A stretch of 64,000 nt of DNA, taken from assembly GCF_019802125.1 (NCBI RefSeq), contig NZ_JAHVHT010000009.1:1-64000 (forward strand), written 5' to 3'. The translations under genes and the position numbers were made by a program. The notes beneath the pieces were generated by a model, which did not search any database, was not told the origin of the DNA, and saw only the letters and a program-made list of their open reading frames with translations. This DNA is from Tateyamaria omphalii (GTDB lineage Bacteria; Pseudomonadota; Alphaproteobacteria; Rhodobacterales; Rhodobacteraceae). The number at the start of each line of letters is the position of its first letter. Within the stretch, counting starts at the first letter, position 1. Below are positions 50,864-59,331 of this stretch, piece after piece.

Positions 50864-51196
50864 TTACGCCTTGAACTCGTTGAGCTGCGTGACGTGGTGA
50901 TGAATGCGCCCGTCAAAATGCTCGGCCACGATCTCGCCCGTCACATCGCGCGACTGCGCGCGGAAAGGGCTGTCCAAAGCACTCTCCATCGCCGCCTCAT
51001 CCGGGTAGGTGATGGCGAGGATCAGCGGAAACTCGGGCGCGCCTTCATCCCGGTCATCACTGAACATCACGCGCACATCCGTGTTGCCGGGAAACTGCCT
51101 CCACAAGGGCACCAACCGCTCCAGCACAGCCGCGCGAAAGGCATCGGTCTGGCCCGGTTTCACCGACCCTTCGAACAGGGCAAAGCGTGTGATCAT
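50864..51196 (-). CDS. Small alpha/beta-barrel protein of unknown function
   Basis: This 110-aa protein shows a repeated beta-alpha-beta pattern (MITRFALFEGSVKPGQ and FPLILAITYPDEAAMESAL) like dimeric ferredoxin-fold (EthD/DUF) proteins. I do not recognise a defined family. The start ATG at 51196 overlaps the stop of the dehydrogenase gene, and its stop is three bases from the LacI start, so it belongs to the gluconate/idonate operon. In such operons proteins of this size may be isomerases or mutarotases of sugar acids; that is only inference. Confidence 0.75.
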   Translation of the reverse strand: MITRFALFEGSVKPGQTDAFRAAVLERLVPLWRQFPGNTDVRVMFSDDRDEGAPEFPLILAITYPDEAAMESALDSPFRAQSRDVTGEIVAEHFDGRIHHHVTQLNEFKA

Positions 51197-52080
51197 GTCT
51201 CTATCTCCTCTTTCGCACCTTGGAAAAACTCCATCAGCGCGGCCTGATCTTCTCCGCCGAGTCCGGCGGCCGTCAGCATCCGGTGAATTTCGGCGCAGAG
51301 CGCGGTCATGGGCATCGACGTGCCGGTCTGCCGCGCCAGATCGTTCACCATATTCAAATCCTTGACCATATTGTCGATCCGTCCCGTGCGTCGGTAATCC
51401 TTGGTCGCGAAACGCGGCAGATACTCCTGCAGCAGAGCCGAATCCGCCCGGCCCCCTTTCAGCGCCTGCGGGATTTTCTCCGCATCCACGCCCGCGTCTA
51501 GCGCAAGCTGCGTGGCCTCCGCCACAGCCATGAAGCCCAGACCGCACAGCACCTGATTGATCAGCTTGGTGGTTTGCCCGGCACCGGATGGCCCCATATG
51601 CGTGTAGTTCGCCGCCACATGCTTCAGCGCCACGTGGGCGTGCTCCACGTCCTTGGCCTCGCCACCCGCCATAAGGGTCAACTCGCCAATCAGCGCCTTG
51701 GGCGCCCCACCTGACAACGGGCTGTCGACCCAGGCCAGCTCACGCTCAACGGCCATCTTCGCAAATTTCCGCGTCGCATCCGGCTCGATCGACGACATAT
51801 CGATGATCAAGGTCCCGGGCTTGGCCCCGTCTGCGATCCCATCCTTGCCAAAGGCCGCAAGGCCCACGATGCGCGACGCGTTCAGGCTGGTGATCACAAA
51901 GTCCACGTCCTTCGACGCTTCGGCAGCAGAGACAGCCGCAACCGCCCCCTTCTCGACCAGCGCGTCCACCCGCGCCTTGTCCAGATCAAAAACGTTCAGG
52001 GAATTCCCGGTCGCCAAAAGCCGTTCGCCAATAGCGCCGCCCATGGCCCCCGCCCCGATCAGGGCAATCTTCTCACTCAT
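51193..52080 (-). CDS. 3-hydroxyisobutyrate/tartronate-semialdehyde-type dehydrogenase
   Basis: This 295-aa beta-hydroxyacid dehydrogenase has Rossmann motif IALIGAGAMGGAIG, substrate-binding DSPLSGGAPKA and the catalytic lysine in GAGQTTKLINQVLCG. The family includes GarR/GlxR, 3-hydroxyisobutyrate dehydrogenase and L-threonate dehydrogenase, and the exact substrate cannot be told. It overlaps gluconokinase by ATGA (52077-52080) and the small protein gene by four bases. Its place in a sugar-acid operon favours a hydroxyacid derived from aldonate catabolism. Confidence 0.88.
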   Translation of the reverse strand: MSEKIALIGAGAMGGAIGERLLATGNSLNVFDLDKARVDALVEKGAVAAVSAAEASKDVDFVITSLNASRIVGLAAFGKDGIADGAKPGTLIIDMSSIEPDATRKFAKMAVERELAWVDSPLSGGAPKALIGELTLMAGGEAKDVEHAHVALKHVAANYTHMGPSGAGQTTKLINQVLCGLGFMAVAEATQLALDAGVDAEKIPQALKGGRADSALLQEYLPRFATKDYRRTGRIDNMVKDLNMVNDLARQTGTSMPMTALCAEIHRMLTAAGLGGEDQAALMEFFQGAKEEIET

Positions 52081-52577
52081 ATCATCGTCCCCCGTACGTA
52101 ATCTTCCGACTGCGCGATCACCTGTTCAAAGGGCCGCGCGATGTCGATCTCTCCACCCCATTCGTCATCGCCCAGCCGCTCCAAGGTCGCGAACTGGCTG
52201 TCGAGCAGGGAGGCAGGCATAAAATGCCCGGGCCGATGCGCGACCCGCTTTGCCAGCACATCACGCGGCGCATCCAGATGAATAAAGTGCACCGGCTCAT
52301 CCACATGTTCGCGAATCCAGTCGCGATACTTCTTCTTCAGGGCCGAGCAGCCAATGGCGATGGCGCCCTCGTGCCGCGCCAGCATCCGCCCCACATCGGC
52401 CAGCCACGGCGCGCGGTCCTCGTCATCCAGCGGCACGCCCTGCGCCATCTTGTCGATGTTCTCCTGCGGATGCAGGTCATCGCCATCCACGAACGCCATG
52501 TCGCACATCACCTGCAAGGCCGTCCCCACGGACGACTTCCCGCAGCCCGACACGCCCATCAGCACATAGCACCGCAT
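52077..52577 (-). CDS. gntK: Gluconokinase
   Basis: This 166-aa kinase phosphorylates D-gluconate to 6-phosphogluconate. The P-loop is VLMGVSGCGKSSVG; VDGDDLHPQENIDKM and GCSALKKKYRDWIR are the substrate-binding and family-specific segments, and the length is that of GntK/IdnK. The start ATG 52577 shares one base with the preceding stop (TGATG); a longer open frame upstream is shadow of that gene. Its product is the substrate of Gnd, whose gene carries the matching operator. Confidence 0.94.
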   Translation of the reverse strand: MRCYVLMGVSGCGKSSVGTALQVMCDMAFVDGDDLHPQENIDKMAQGVPLDDEDRAPWLADVGRMLARHEGAIAIGCSALKKKYRDWIREHVDEPVHFIHLDAPRDVLAKRVAHRPGHFMPASLLDSQFATLERLGDDEWGGEIDIARPFEQVIAQSEDYVRGTMI

Positions 52578-53332
52578 CAGAGCGACGCCGTGATGCCGCC
52601 GTCCACGAACAGCGTGTGACCGTTGACAAAGCTCGACGCGGGCGAGGACAGGAAGACGGCGGCGCCCACCAGCTCCTCGACCTTTCCCCAGCGGCCCGCA
52701 GGCGTGCGTTTCTCCAGCCAAGCCGAAAACTCAGAATCCGCCACAAGGGCTGCGTTCAGTGGCGTGTCAAAATAGCCAGGCGCAATCGCATTACACTGCA
52801 AGCCATGCTTGGCCCAATCCGTCGCCATCCCTTTGGTCAGGTTCGCCACAGCTCCCTTCGTTGCCGTGTAGGGTGCGATGCCCGGCCGGGCCAACGCCGT
52901 CTGGACCGACGCGATGTTGATGATCTTGCCCGCACCGCGCCCGATCATGTGCCGCGCCACGGCCTGCCCCACATGGAACACGCTCGCGATGTTTGTCTGC
53001 AAGAGCCGCTCAAACGCATCAGCGGGGAAATTCTCCAACTCCGTCCGGTGCTGCATCCCGGCGTTGTTGATCAGGATATCGATCGCGCCTTTGTCCGCCT
53101 CGAATCCGTCCACCGCAGCCCGCACTGCATCATGGTCCGTCGCATCAAAGGCCAGCGTATGCACGTTGCCGCCCAACGCCTCTGCCGCCGTCGCCAGCTT
53201 GCCCTCATCGCGCCCGTTCAACACGATCTCCGCCCCGGCCTCCGCCAGCCCTTTGGCCAAGGCAAAGCCGATCCCTTGCGACGATCCGGTGATCAAGGCG
53301 CGACGGCCCGAAAGCGAGAAAAGGTCAGACAT
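52577..53332 (-). CDS. idnO: SDR-family gluconate 5-dehydrogenase (IdnO-like)
   Basis: This 251-aa short-chain dehydrogenase probably reduces 5-keto-D-gluconate to D-gluconate. LITGSSQGIGFALAKGLAEA is the cofactor motif (TGxxxGIG), NNAGMQHRTELENF is the NNAG motif, and the catalytic Tyr-Lys are in YTATKGA. The pairing with gluconokinase and L-idonate dehydrogenase supports IdnO, because SDR sequences alone seldom fix the substrate. It is the first gene of the minus operon and divergent from the dehydrogenase at 53427, with operators between. Confidence 0.88.
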   Translation of the reverse strand: MSDLFSLSGRRALITGSSQGIGFALAKGLAEAGAEIVLNGRDEGKLATAAEALGGNVHTLAFDATDHDAVRAAVDGFEADKGAIDILINNAGMQHRTELENFPADAFERLLQTNIASVFHVGQAVARHMIGRGAGKIINIASVQTALARPGIAPYTATKGAVANLTKGMATDWAKHGLQCNAIAPGYFDTPLNAALVADSEFSAWLEKRTPAGRWGKVEELVGAAVFLSSPASSFVNGHTLFVDGGITASL

Positions 53333-53375
53333 GCGACACTCCGAATTTTGAGGACGGGATTGACGCCCGCCGAAT

Positions 53376-53403
53376 TGTTATCGATAACATGATACCGATA
53401 ACA
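53376..53403. promoter_or_regulatory. Tandem LacI/GntR operators between the divergent idonate/gluconate operons
   Basis: TGTTATCGATAACA (53376-53389) is a perfect 14-base palindrome. Immediately next to it TGATACCGATAACA (53390-53403) matches it at 11 of 14 positions. They lie 44 bases from the idnO-like start and 24 bases from the divergent gene. The first site equals the gnd operator except at one base. Confidence 0.82.
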
Positions 53404-53426
53404 TCGCGTGTCAACGAGGAATCGCA

Positions 53427-54374
53427 ATGACCAAACCCATCGTTCTCCAAGTCGGCCCTTATCCAGATTGGGATCAGGACCCGCTGGACGCCGCCTTTGA
53501 CGTCAAACGCCTGTTCGAAGCATCCGACGCCCCCGCTTTCCTCGCCGAACACGGCCCCAACGTGCGCGCCATCGCCACACGCGGAGAACTTGGCGCCGAT
53601 GCCGACATGATCGCGGCCTGCCCATCGCTCGAACTCATCTCAGTCTATGGCGTGGGCTACGACGGCGTAGATCTCGACGCCTGCAAACCGCGCAACATCC
53701 GCGTCACCAACACGCCCGACGTGCTGACCGAAGACGTCGCCGACCTCGGCGTCGCCATGATGCTCTGCCAGTCCCGCGGCATGGTTGGGGCGGAAAGCTG
53801 GGTGCGCGACGGCTCATGGGCGGCCAAGGGGCTCTACCCGCTCAAGCGCCGCGTCTTCGGACGCAAGGCGGGCATCCTCGGCCTCGGCCGCATCGGCTTC
53901 GAAGTGGGCAAACGGCTCGCGGGCTTCGGCATGGACATCGCCTATTCCGACATCGCGGCCAAGGACTACGCCCCCGACTGGACCTTCCTCGACAACCCGC
54001 TGGCACTGGCTGAACACGCCGACTTCCTCTTTGTCACGCTCGCCGCCTCGGCCGAGACACGGCACATCGTGAACCGCGACATCATCGAAGCAGTCGGCCC
54101 ACACGGCATGATCATCAACATCTCCCGCGCTTCCAACATCGACGAAGACGCGCTGATTGACGCCCTGCAATCTGGCGCACTCGGCTCCGCAGCCCTTGAC
54201 GTATTTGAAAAAGAACCCGCGCTCGACCCGCGCTTTCTCGACCTCGACAATGTGCTGGTGCAGCCGCACCACGCCTCGGGTACAATCGAGACACGCAAGG
54301 CCATGGGCCAGCTTCTGCGCGACAACCTGACCGCCCACTTCGCAGGCGACGCCCTGCTGACCCCCGTTCTGTGA
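53427..54374 (+). CDS. D-2-hydroxyacid dehydrogenase family protein
   Basis: This 315-aa NAD(P)-dependent reductase has the GxGxxG motif GILGLGRIGFEVGKRL, the catalytic Arg in IINISRASNIDE, the Glu in LDVFEKEPAL and the His in NVLVQPHHASGT. VYGVGYDGVDLDACK is the usual N-terminal signature. In a gluconate/idonate cluster it may be a 2-ketogluconate/hydroxypyruvate reductase (GhrB-like), but substrate is inferred only from context. It starts 24 bases after the operators and is followed 11 bases later by idnD. Confidence 0.9.
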   Translation: MTKPIVLQVGPYPDWDQDPLDAAFDVKRLFEASDAPAFLAEHGPNVRAIATRGELGADADMIAACPSLELISVYGVGYDGVDLDACKPRNIRVTNTPDVLTEDVADLGVAMMLCQSRGMVGAESWVRDGSWAAKGLYPLKRRVFGRKAGILGLGRIGFEVGKRLAGFGMDIAYSDIAAKDYAPDWTFLDNPLALAEHADFLFVTLAASAETRHIVNRDIIEAVGPHGMIINISRASNIDEDALIDALQSGALGSAALDVFEKEPALDPRFLDLDNVLVQPHHASGTIETRKAMGQLLRDNLTAHFAGDALLTPVL

Positions 54375-54385
54375 AAGGCCACCCC

Positions 54386-55414
54386 ATGAAAGTCATCGTT
54401 GCCCACGCGGCCAAGGACCTGCGGGTCGAAACCCGCGACATGCCCACGCCCGGCCCAGGGCAGGTGCTGGTCAGGATGGCCGCGGGCGGCATCTGCGGCT
54501 CGGACCTGCATTACTACAATCACGGCGGTTTCGGCCCGATCCAATTGAAGGAACCGATGATCCTCGGGCACGAAGTGGCGGGCCATATCGAAGCCGTGGG
54601 TGATGGCGTCACGGACCTCGACACAGGCGCGCTTGTCGCGGTGTCGCCCTCCCGCCCCTGCGGTCAGTGCAAATACTGCCTCGAAGGTAAACAAAACCAC
54701 TGCCTCAACATGCGGTTCTACGGCTCCGCCATGCCCTTCCCGCACATCCAGGGCGCATTCCGCGAATACATAGTCGCCGACGCCGCCCAATGCGCCCCTG
54801 CGGGTGATCTGAGCGCGGGCGAGGCCGCCATGGCCGAACCCCTCTCCGTCGTCCTGCACGCCGCCAAGCAAGCGGGCGACCTCATGGGCAAGCGCGTGCT
54901 GGTCACCGGCTGCGGCCCCATCGGCCTGCTCGCCGTCCTCGTCGCGCGGGCGGCTGGTGCGGTTGACATCGCCGCCACCGACATCTCGGACTTCACGCTG
55001 GGCAAAGCCCGTGACGTCGGCGCTGATAACACGATCAACGTCGCCCAAACCCCCGACGGCCTCAGCCGTTTTGAAGTGGACAAGGGCCACTTCGACGTGC
55101 TCTTCGAATGCTCCGGCGTCGCCTCTGCCCTCGCCTCCGCCGTCCCGGCCCTGCGCCCCAGCGCCACCATCATGCAACTGGGCCTCGGCGGGGACATGAC
55201 CCTGCCCATGCAGGCGATGACGGCCAAGGAACTGCAGCTCAAAGGCTCCTTCCGCTTCCACGCCGAATTCTTCACCGCCGTGGAAATGATGCGCACAGGT
55301 CGGCTCGATGTGACCCCGCTCATCACCCACGCCATCGGCGTCGACGCAGCAGTCGAAGCGTTCGAACTGGCAGGCGACCGGTCACAAGCGGTCAAGGTCA
55401 ACATCACGTTCTGA
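54386..55414 (+). CDS. idnD: L-idonate 5-dehydrogenase
   Basis: This 342-aa zinc-dependent medium-chain dehydrogenase oxidises L-idonate to 5-keto-D-gluconate. The catalytic zinc site has GICGSDLHYYNHGG and GHEVAGHIEAVGDG; the structural zinc is bound by the four cysteines of CGQCKYCLEGKQNHC; the cofactor motif is TGCGPIGLLAV. GGICGSDLHYYxHGG is characteristic of IdnD. I chose ATG 54386, since the in-frame codons before it overlap the preceding gene. Together with the idnO-like protein, gluconokinase and Gnd it completes a route to the pentose phosphate pathway. Confidence 0.92.
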   Translation: MKVIVAHAAKDLRVETRDMPTPGPGQVLVRMAAGGICGSDLHYYNHGGFGPIQLKEPMILGHEVAGHIEAVGDGVTDLDTGALVAVSPSRPCGQCKYCLEGKQNHCLNMRFYGSAMPFPHIQGAFREYIVADAAQCAPAGDLSAGEAAMAEPLSVVLHAAKQAGDLMGKRVLVTGCGPIGLLAVLVARAAGAVDIAATDISDFTLGKARDVGADNTINVAQTPDGLSRFEVDKGHFDVLFECSGVASALASAVPALRPSATIMQLGLGGDMTLPMQAMTAKELQLKGSFRFHAEFFTAVEMMRTGRLDVTPLITHAIGVDAAVEAFELAGDRSQAVKVNITF

Positions 55415-55420
55415 TGACCT

Positions 55421-55445
55421 GCGGCGGTGCAAAACGCATCGCCGC
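55421..55445 (+). terminator. Probable terminator after idnD
   Basis: GCGGCGGTGC (55421-55430) pairs with GCATCGCCGC (55436-55445) around AAAAC, with one G-U pair, giving a 10-bp stem followed by TTGTCCTTG. The weak T-run lowers certainty. It separates the sugar-acid and haem operons. Confidence 0.5.
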
Positions 55446-55465
55446 TTGTCCTTGCCCATAAAGTC

Positions 55466-55483
55466 TACTATTTTTATCGGAAA
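55466..55483 (+). promoter_or_regulatory. Candidate iron-responsive box upstream of hmuS
   Basis: TACTATTTTTATCGGAAA lies 70-87 bases before hmuS. TACT-NN-TTTTATCGG is identical to the motif before the TonB receptor at 3161-3175. It is a likely binding site of an iron regulator shared by the haem uptake genes. Confidence 0.55.
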
Positions 55484-55552
55484 TCACAGAACACAGCCAA
55501 GCCACCCGGCCCAGCCATCCCTTGCCCTTGTTTAGCATCAGGATCTGGTCGC

Positions 55553-56593
55553 GTGTCTGCATCTCACATTTCCGCCGAAACCATCCGCGCCCGCCGCGCG
55601 GATAAACCCGACCTCCGCGATCGCGACTTTGCCGAACAAAACGGCATCAGCGAGGGCGCGCTCGTCGCCGCATATTGCGGCCACGGCGTCACCCGCATCG
55701 ACGCGCATCCCGACGTGGTCATGGACGCCGCCCAGCAACTGGGTGAGGTCATGGCACTGACCCGCAACGCCTCCTGCGTGCACGAGAAGATCGGGACTTA
55801 CGACAACTACCACCCCGGCCACCACGCCGCGATGATCCTGACCGAAGACATCGACCTGCGCATCTTCCCCAGCCACTGGCAGCATGCCTTCCTCGTCGAA
55901 CGCGAAAGCGACGCAGGCACGCGGCGCAGCCTCCAGGTCTTCGATGCCGCAGGCGATGCGGTGCACAAGATCATCCTGCGCGACGGATCGAACCACGCAG
56001 CCTTTGCCGACCTGACGAAGAAGCTGGCCACCGACGACCAATCGCCGGACGCCAATTTCGCCGACCGTCAACCGCCCGAAGCCCCTAAGATCGCCGAGGA
56101 CAAAATCGACATCCTGCGCAAGGAATGGCAGCGCATGACCGACACGCACCAATTCCTCCGGCTCGTGTCCAAGCTCAAGATGAACCGCCTCGGCGCCTAC
56201 CGCGCCGCCGGTGCCCCCTTTGCCCGGTCGCTCGCTCCCTCTGCCATCGACACGCTGCTCACCGATCTGCAACGCACGGAAACCGAGGTGATGCTCTTCG
56301 TCGGCAACCGCGGCTGCATCCAGATCCATACCGGTGCGCTGCACACGCTCAAACCCATGGGCCCATGGCAGAACGTCATGGACCCCCGCTTCAACCTCCA
56401 CCTGCGCCGCGATCACGTGGCCGAGGTCTGGGCCGTGGACAAGCCCACGCAGCGCGGCACCGCAACCTCGGTCGAAGCGTTTGATGCTGACGGCGCGCTG
56501 ATCTTCCAGGTCTTTGGCGTACCGAAGGAGGGTCGCGACAGCCGCCCGGCCTTCCGCGCCATCGTGGCCGACCTCGACGGGGTCGCCGCGTGA
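55553..56593 (+). CDS. hmuS: HmuS/ChuS-type haem-degrading or haem-trafficking protein
   Basis: This 346-aa cytoplasmic protein takes up imported haem and in some members breaks it down. Two homologous halves are visible, as in ChuS: RKPDLRDRDFAEQNGISEG-like start (DLRDRDFAEQNGISEGALVA) and LVSKLKMNRLGAYRAAGAPFA beginning the second half, with FVGNRGCIQIHTGALHTLKPMGPWQNVMD split as NRGCIQIHTGALHTLK and GPWQNVMDPRFNLHLR. GTG 55553 is preferred because upstream codons cover the promoter box. It is the first gene of hmuSTUV and touches hmuT. Confidence 0.9.
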   Translation: MSASHISAETIRARRADKPDLRDRDFAEQNGISEGALVAAYCGHGVTRIDAHPDVVMDAAQQLGEVMALTRNASCVHEKIGTYDNYHPGHHAAMILTEDIDLRIFPSHWQHAFLVERESDAGTRRSLQVFDAAGDAVHKIILRDGSNHAAFADLTKKLATDDQSPDANFADRQPPEAPKIAEDKIDILRKEWQRMTDTHQFLRLVSKLKMNRLGAYRAAGAPFARSLAPSAIDTLLTDLQRTETEVMLFVGNRGCIQIHTGALHTLKPMGPWQNVMDPRFNLHLRRDHVAEVWAVDKPTQRGTATSVEAFDADGALIFQVFGVPKEGRDSRPAFRAIVADLDGVAA

Positions 56594-57441
56594 TGGAGCG
56601 CCGCGACTTCATCGCCCTGTCGCTGGCCCTCGCCGCAACGCAGCCCACCCGCGTACTTGCCGCAACACAAGACACCATCGCCATCGGCGGCGACGTGACC
56701 GAGATCATCTATGCCTTGGGCCAGCAACACCGCCTGCTCGCCCGCGACGCCACCTCCACCTACCCGCCCGAGGCGCAGGCGCTGCCGGACGTCGGCTACA
56801 TGCGCCGCCTGTCTGCCGAAGGGGTCCTGTCCTTCGCCCCCTCCCTCATCATCTCAGCAGAAGGCGCCGGCCCGCCCGAGGTGATCGACATCCTTCGCGC
56901 CGCCTCCATCGACTATGTCGAGGTGCCCGAGGGCTATGATCCCCAAGCCATCACCGCCAAAATCACCGCCGTCGGCGCGGCCCTCGACGTCCCCGACGCA
57001 GCCCAGGCCCTCGCCGACCAAACCGCAGCGGCATTGGACACCGCCCTCACACGGGCAAGCGAAACCAACGGCACCCCGAAGCGCGTCATGTTCATCCTCT
57101 CGACCCAAGGGGGCCGCATTATGGCCTCCGGCACCGGCACAGGGGCCGACGGCATCATCGGCATGGCAGGAGGCACCAACGCCATCTCCGCCTTCGAAGG
57201 ATACAAGCCACTGTCGGACGAAGCAGCAAGCGCCGCCGCCCCTGATGTCATCCTGATGATGGACCGCAGCGGCGACCACGCCTCGACCGACGAAGAGCTG
57301 TTCAGCCTCCCCGCCCTGCAAGCCACCCCCGCGGCGCAGAATAGGTCCGTGGTCCGCATGGACGGCCTGTTCCTCCTCGGCTTCGGCCCGCGCACGGCGG
57401 GGGCGGTCACCGCCCTCAACCGCGCACTCTACCCCGCCTGA
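56593..57441 (+). CDS. hmuT: HmuT periplasmic haem-binding protein
   Basis: This 282-aa periplasmic binding protein (TroA/BtuF fold) has an N-terminal signal (MERRDFIALSLALAATQPTR...VLA). GDVTEIIYALGQQHRLLARD, STYPPEAQALPDVGYMRRLS and FAPSLIISAEGAGPPEVID are hallmarks of HmuT/ShuT; the Tyr in STYPPEA is positioned like the haem-ligating tyrosine of the family. The start is ATG 56593 (GTG 56590 possible). It hands haem to HmuUV. Confidence 0.92.
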   Translation: MERRDFIALSLALAATQPTRVLAATQDTIAIGGDVTEIIYALGQQHRLLARDATSTYPPEAQALPDVGYMRRLSAEGVLSFAPSLIISAEGAGPPEVIDILRAASIDYVEVPEGYDPQAITAKITAVGAALDVPDAAQALADQTAAALDTALTRASETNGTPKRVMFILSTQGGRIMASGTGTGADGIIGMAGGTNAISAFEGYKPLSDEAASAAAPDVILMMDRSGDHASTDEELFSLPALQATPAAQNRSVVRMDGLFLLGFGPRTAGAVTALNRALYPA

Positions 57442-57445
57442 GCCC

Positions 57446-58504
57446 ATGGCACTGGCCGATCACCTGCCACAAAGCCGCGTCGCACGGGCGCGCATCCTGC
57501 ACGGCTGGCTCGCACTGGCCCTGATCGTCGTCAGCCTCTTCAGCCTCACGGTCGGCGCCACAGAAGTCTCCTTCGGCCCAGCCCTCTGGAAACTCGCCAC
57601 CGGCGAAGCCCTCACGCGGATGGAAGCCATCGTCCTCTGGGACATCCGCATGCCCCGCCTCATCCTCGGTCTGCTCGTGGGCAGCGCCCTCGCGGTCGGC
57701 GGCGCCGTCATGCAGGGCCTCTTCCGCAACCCGCTCGCCGATCCGGGCCTCGTCGGCGTCAGCGCGGGCGCGGGCCTTGGCGCCATCACGGCCATCGTGC
57801 TGGCAGGCCTAGCACCGCTCTGGCTCTCCCGCATCGCAGGCGACCAACTGGTGCCTATCGCCGCCTTCTTCGGCGGCTGGGCCAGCACAATCCTCCTCTA
57901 CCGCGTCTCGACCCGGCGCGGCCGCACCTCCGTCGCCACGATGCTCCTCGCGGGCATCGCCCTCGGCGCACTCGCGGGCGCGCTCTCCGGCATCCTCGTC
58001 TACATGTCCGACGACCGGCAACTGCGCGACCTCACCTTCTGGGGCCTCGGCTCCCTCGGCGGCGCAAGCTGGGCCAAGGTCGTGGCCGCAGGCCCTATCA
58101 TCGCCCTCGCCCTCATCGCCGCCTGCACACTCGGGCGCGGCCTCAACGGTCTGGCCCTCGGCGAAGCCACCGCCGCACATATCGGCCTCAACGTCCAACG
58201 GGTCAAAGGGCTGGCGATCCTCACCGTCGCCGCAGCCACCGGAGCAGCCGTCGCCGTCTCGGGTGCCATCGGCTTCATCGGCATCGTGGTCCCCCACCTC
58301 CTCCGGCTCGGCACCGGCCCCGACCACAGACCACTCCTGATCAACGCCGCCCTCCTCGGTGCGCTGCTGCTGGTCCTCGCAGACGTCATCGCAAGGGTGA
58401 TCATCGCGCCCGCCGAACTGCCCATCGGCATCGTCACCGCAGTGCTGGGCGCCCCCGTCTTCCTCTGGATCCTGCTCCGACAGCGCGGAATGGTCGACCT
58501 GTGA
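57446..58504 (+). CDS. hmuU: HmuU haem ABC permease
   Basis: This 352-aa permease of the FecCD family has about ten membrane helices. It shows MPRLILGLLVGSALAVGGAVMQGLFRNPLADPGLVGVSAGAG (parts: RLILGLLVGSALAVGGAVMQ and RNPLADPGLVGVSAGAGLG) and FIGIVVPHLLRLGTGPDHR, which are conserved in iron-chelate permeases. It begins five bases after hmuT and overlaps hmuV by GTGA. Dimerises in the membrane to transport haem. Confidence 0.94.
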   Translation: MALADHLPQSRVARARILHGWLALALIVVSLFSLTVGATEVSFGPALWKLATGEALTRMEAIVLWDIRMPRLILGLLVGSALAVGGAVMQGLFRNPLADPGLVGVSAGAGLGAITAIVLAGLAPLWLSRIAGDQLVPIAAFFGGWASTILLYRVSTRRGRTSVATMLLAGIALGALAGALSGILVYMSDDRQLRDLTFWGLGSLGGASWAKVVAAGPIIALALIAACTLGRGLNGLALGEATAAHIGLNVQRVKGLAILTVAAATGAAVAVSGAIGFIGIVVPHLLRLGTGPDHRPLLINAALLGALLLVLADVIARVIIAPAELPIGIVTAVLGAPVFLWILLRQRGMVDL

Positions 58505-59295
58505 CGCTCGTGGTACGCAACCTCACGGTCCGCTACGGCCCCAAAACGGTGATCAAAAACCTCGACGCCGACGCAGTTCCCGGCGCGCTCACCGCCATCG
58601 TCGGCCCCAACGGCTCCGGCAAATCGACCCTGATCAAGGCGATCTGCGGCGACCTGCCCTACACCGGCCAGATCACCCTCAACGGCACCGACGTCGCCAC
58701 CGCCCAGCCATGGGAACTGGCGGGCCTGCGCGGTGTGCTGCCCCAGGCTTCCAGCCTCGCCTTCCCCTTCCACGCCATCGAGGTCGTGCGGATCGGGCTG
58801 ACCTCCGGTCTCGACGCCGAACACCACCACCGCGCCGAAGCCGCCCTCGCCCGCGTCGGCCTCGCAGGCTACGCCAACCGCTACTACCAGGAACTGTCGG
58901 GCGGTGAACAACAGCGCGTGCAACTGGCCCGCGTGCTGGCGCAGGTATGGTCGCCGGGCACGGCAGACGGCCCGCGCTGGCTGATGCTGGACGAACCCGT
59001 CTCCAGCCTCGACATCGCGCACCAGCTTCAGGTGATGACCATCGCGCGCAACTTCGCACGCGCGGGCGGCGGAGTCATTGCGGTGATGCACGACCTCAAC
59101 CTCACGGCCCTCTTTGCCGACCACGTGCTGGTCATGGCGAACGGCCAGCTTCTGGCATCAGGACACCCCGCAGACGTGATGACGGACGACGTGCTGTCAC
59201 GCGCCTACGGCTGCACCCTAAGGGTCAACACCCCACCAACGGACACCATCCCCTACATCCTGCCCCATTGCGCCGCACCCCATGCCGCCGAATAG
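58501..59295 (+). CDS. hmuV: HmuV haem ABC ATPase
   Basis: This 264-aa ATPase of the iron-chelate class has Walker A GPNGSGKST, Q-loop VLPQASSLAF, signature LSGGEQQRVQLARVL, Walker B WLMLDEPVSSLD and the switch histidine VMHDLNL. GTG 58501 overlaps the hmuU stop. It powers haem uptake. The regulator gene follows after 36 bases and is probably in the same transcript. Confidence 0.94.
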   Translation: MTLVVRNLTVRYGPKTVIKNLDADAVPGALTAIVGPNGSGKSTLIKAICGDLPYTGQITLNGTDVATAQPWELAGLRGVLPQASSLAFPFHAIEVVRIGLTSGLDAEHHHRAEAALARVGLAGYANRYYQELSGGEQQRVQLARVLAQVWSPGTADGPRWLMLDEPVSSLDIAHQLQVMTIARNFARAGGGVIAVMHDLNLTALFADHVLVMANGQLLASGHPADVMTDDVLSRAYGCTLRVNTPPTDTIPYILPHCAAPHAAE

Positions 59296-59331
59296 CGCCT
59301 CACGAGCCAAGAAAAACACAGGACACGCACC

